Assembly (NCBI GenBank): GCA_947564305.1
Contig: CANOBT010000137.1
Coordinates: 1-14,929 of the forward strand
Length of the DNA stretch: 14,929 bases
Direction: 5' to 3'
DNA from: an uncultured Lachnospiraceae bacterium
GTDB taxonomy: Bacteria; Bacillota_A; Clostridia; Lachnospirales; Lachnospiraceae
Shown: positions 14,526 through 14,929 of the stretch, in pieces
Layout of the letters: the number at the start of each line of letters is the position of its first letter
Numbering within the stretch: position 1 is the stretch's first letter
The notes under the pieces: model-generated
Told to the model about the DNA's origin: nothing
What the model saw: the letters and a program-made list of their open reading frames with translations, nothing else
Databases searched by the model: none
Made by a program: the position numbers and the translations under genes

Positions 14526-14676
14526 CATGTTCTTTTTTTGGATGGTTATTTATTTTTTCATACAAAGCAATGCTTATCTATACATAGCATATCAGGGAAT
14601 GGCAGGAAGCCAGTTAAAAAAATCCCTGCTTATGCAACGCTGCTTCTCACCTTGAAACCAGAAGTAGAATCTCTGA

Positions 14677-14929
14677 TTAACAGAATATGTATTTCCTATA
14701 ACCGTAAAGGTCACAGATCCTTAGTTGTCGCCAGATAAGGATGTTTTTATGCAGGATACAGTGCAACTCGGTAAAAGGGATTACACCGTATCCTTTCCCA
14801 AGCCGGTCTAAGCGTATGGCTCTCTGCCAGCCTGTCCCCGTTACGGAATAATGGGCGAAGTTTTCATCACGGCGGATTTCATAGCCCATATCCTTTAAAC
14901 GGATTTCAAATGCCTTGAAGTTGGCGGAC
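14677..14929 (-). CDS. Relaxase C-terminal fragment (partial at window edge)
   Basis: On the minus strand an open frame enters from the right edge (first full codon at 14928-14926) and stops at 14677-14679. It reads FKAFEIRLKDMGYEIRR, then DENFAHYSVTGTGWQRAIRL and DRLGKGYG, which I recognise as the region near the C terminus of relaxases in Firmicutes conjugative elements (Tn1549-like). The last 35 or so residues, from about VIPFTELHC, do not look like the usual tail and are encoded across two inverted repeats, so the gene may be truncated or frameshifted there. A relaxase nicks transfer-origin DNA in mobilization. Its presence implies that an integrative or mobilizable element extends to the right. 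Confidence 0.6.
   Translation of the reverse strand, partial: SANFKAFEIRLKDMGYEIRRDENFAHYSVTGTGWQRAIRLDRLGKGYGVIPFTELHCILHKNILIWRQLRICDLYGYRKYIFC
14717..14793. repeat. Two tandem inverted repeats inside the relaxase 3' end
   Basis: ATCCTTA (14717-14723) is complementary to TAAGGAT (14736-14742). GGATACAGTGCAA (14754-14766) pairs with TTACACCGTATCC (14781-14793) at 11 of 13 positions around a 14-base loop. They coincide with the point where the relaxase protein loses family resemblance, so they could mark an insertion or deletion junction or an element end. Confidence 0.5.

Noticed and set aside
14499..14738. 79-residue plus-strand frame after the terminator
   Set aside because: It starts inside the terminator stem and lacks a ribosome site; the translation has no family resemblance.

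Overview
The window looks like chromosomal or integrated mobile DNA of a low-to-mid-GC Gram-positive anaerobe of the class Clostridia, most likely a gut Lachnospiraceae relative. I infer this from strong AGGAGG ribosome binding sites, OmpR-type regulators paired with short histidine kinases and ABC exporters, a GrpB-family gene, and a relaxase fragment of the type common in Firmicutes conjugative elements. No rRNA, tRNA or CRISPR was seen. The assignment is by familiarity, not by a search.

Layout. Positions 1-903 hold the tail of an unrecognised or YoaP-like protein, a GrpB-family protein and a two-helix small membrane protein. Positions 885-2180 are a decayed ABC exporter: the ATPase has lost its Walker A half through an internal deletion plus frameshift, and the permease carries an in-frame amber codon and apparent internal loss. 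Positions 2191-7319 form the first intact envelope-stress module: response regulator, histidine kinase, MacB/BceA-like ATPase and a 774-residue FtsX-type permease. A strongly structured intergenic element (4104-4256) sits between kinase and ATPase and supplies the last codons of the kinase.

Positions 7320-9300 look like the remains of an insertion. On the minus strand lie a small excisionase-like helix-turn-helix gene and a truncated AlbA_2 (Schlafen-like) gene. On the plus strand lies a tyrosine recombinase broken by an amber codon and lacking one catalytic residue. Short inverted and direct repeats lie at the ends.

Positions 9354-14525 are a second, AT-richer module. A good promoter drives a second excisionase-like HTH gene, which overlaps a response regulator, which overlaps a histidine kinase. 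Then comes a spacer with an 11-bp-period TTAAG repeat (a likely OmpR-family binding site), followed by an ABC-2 ATPase, its permease and a small membrane-anchored protein, closed by an intrinsic terminator. Positions 14677-14929 (minus strand) hold the C-terminal end of a relaxase, so a conjugative or mobilizable element probably continues to the right.

Working picture: two sensor-regulator-exporter modules, probably for antimicrobial peptide or cell-envelope stress, plus one dead exporter, brought together in a region with mobile-element remnants. In both modules the regulator-kinase pair would sense the compound or the loaded transporter and switch on the adjacent exporter. The least usual feature is the excisionase-like HTH protein translationally coupled to the second two-component system, with a paralogue coupled to AlbA_2 only 1.4 kb away.
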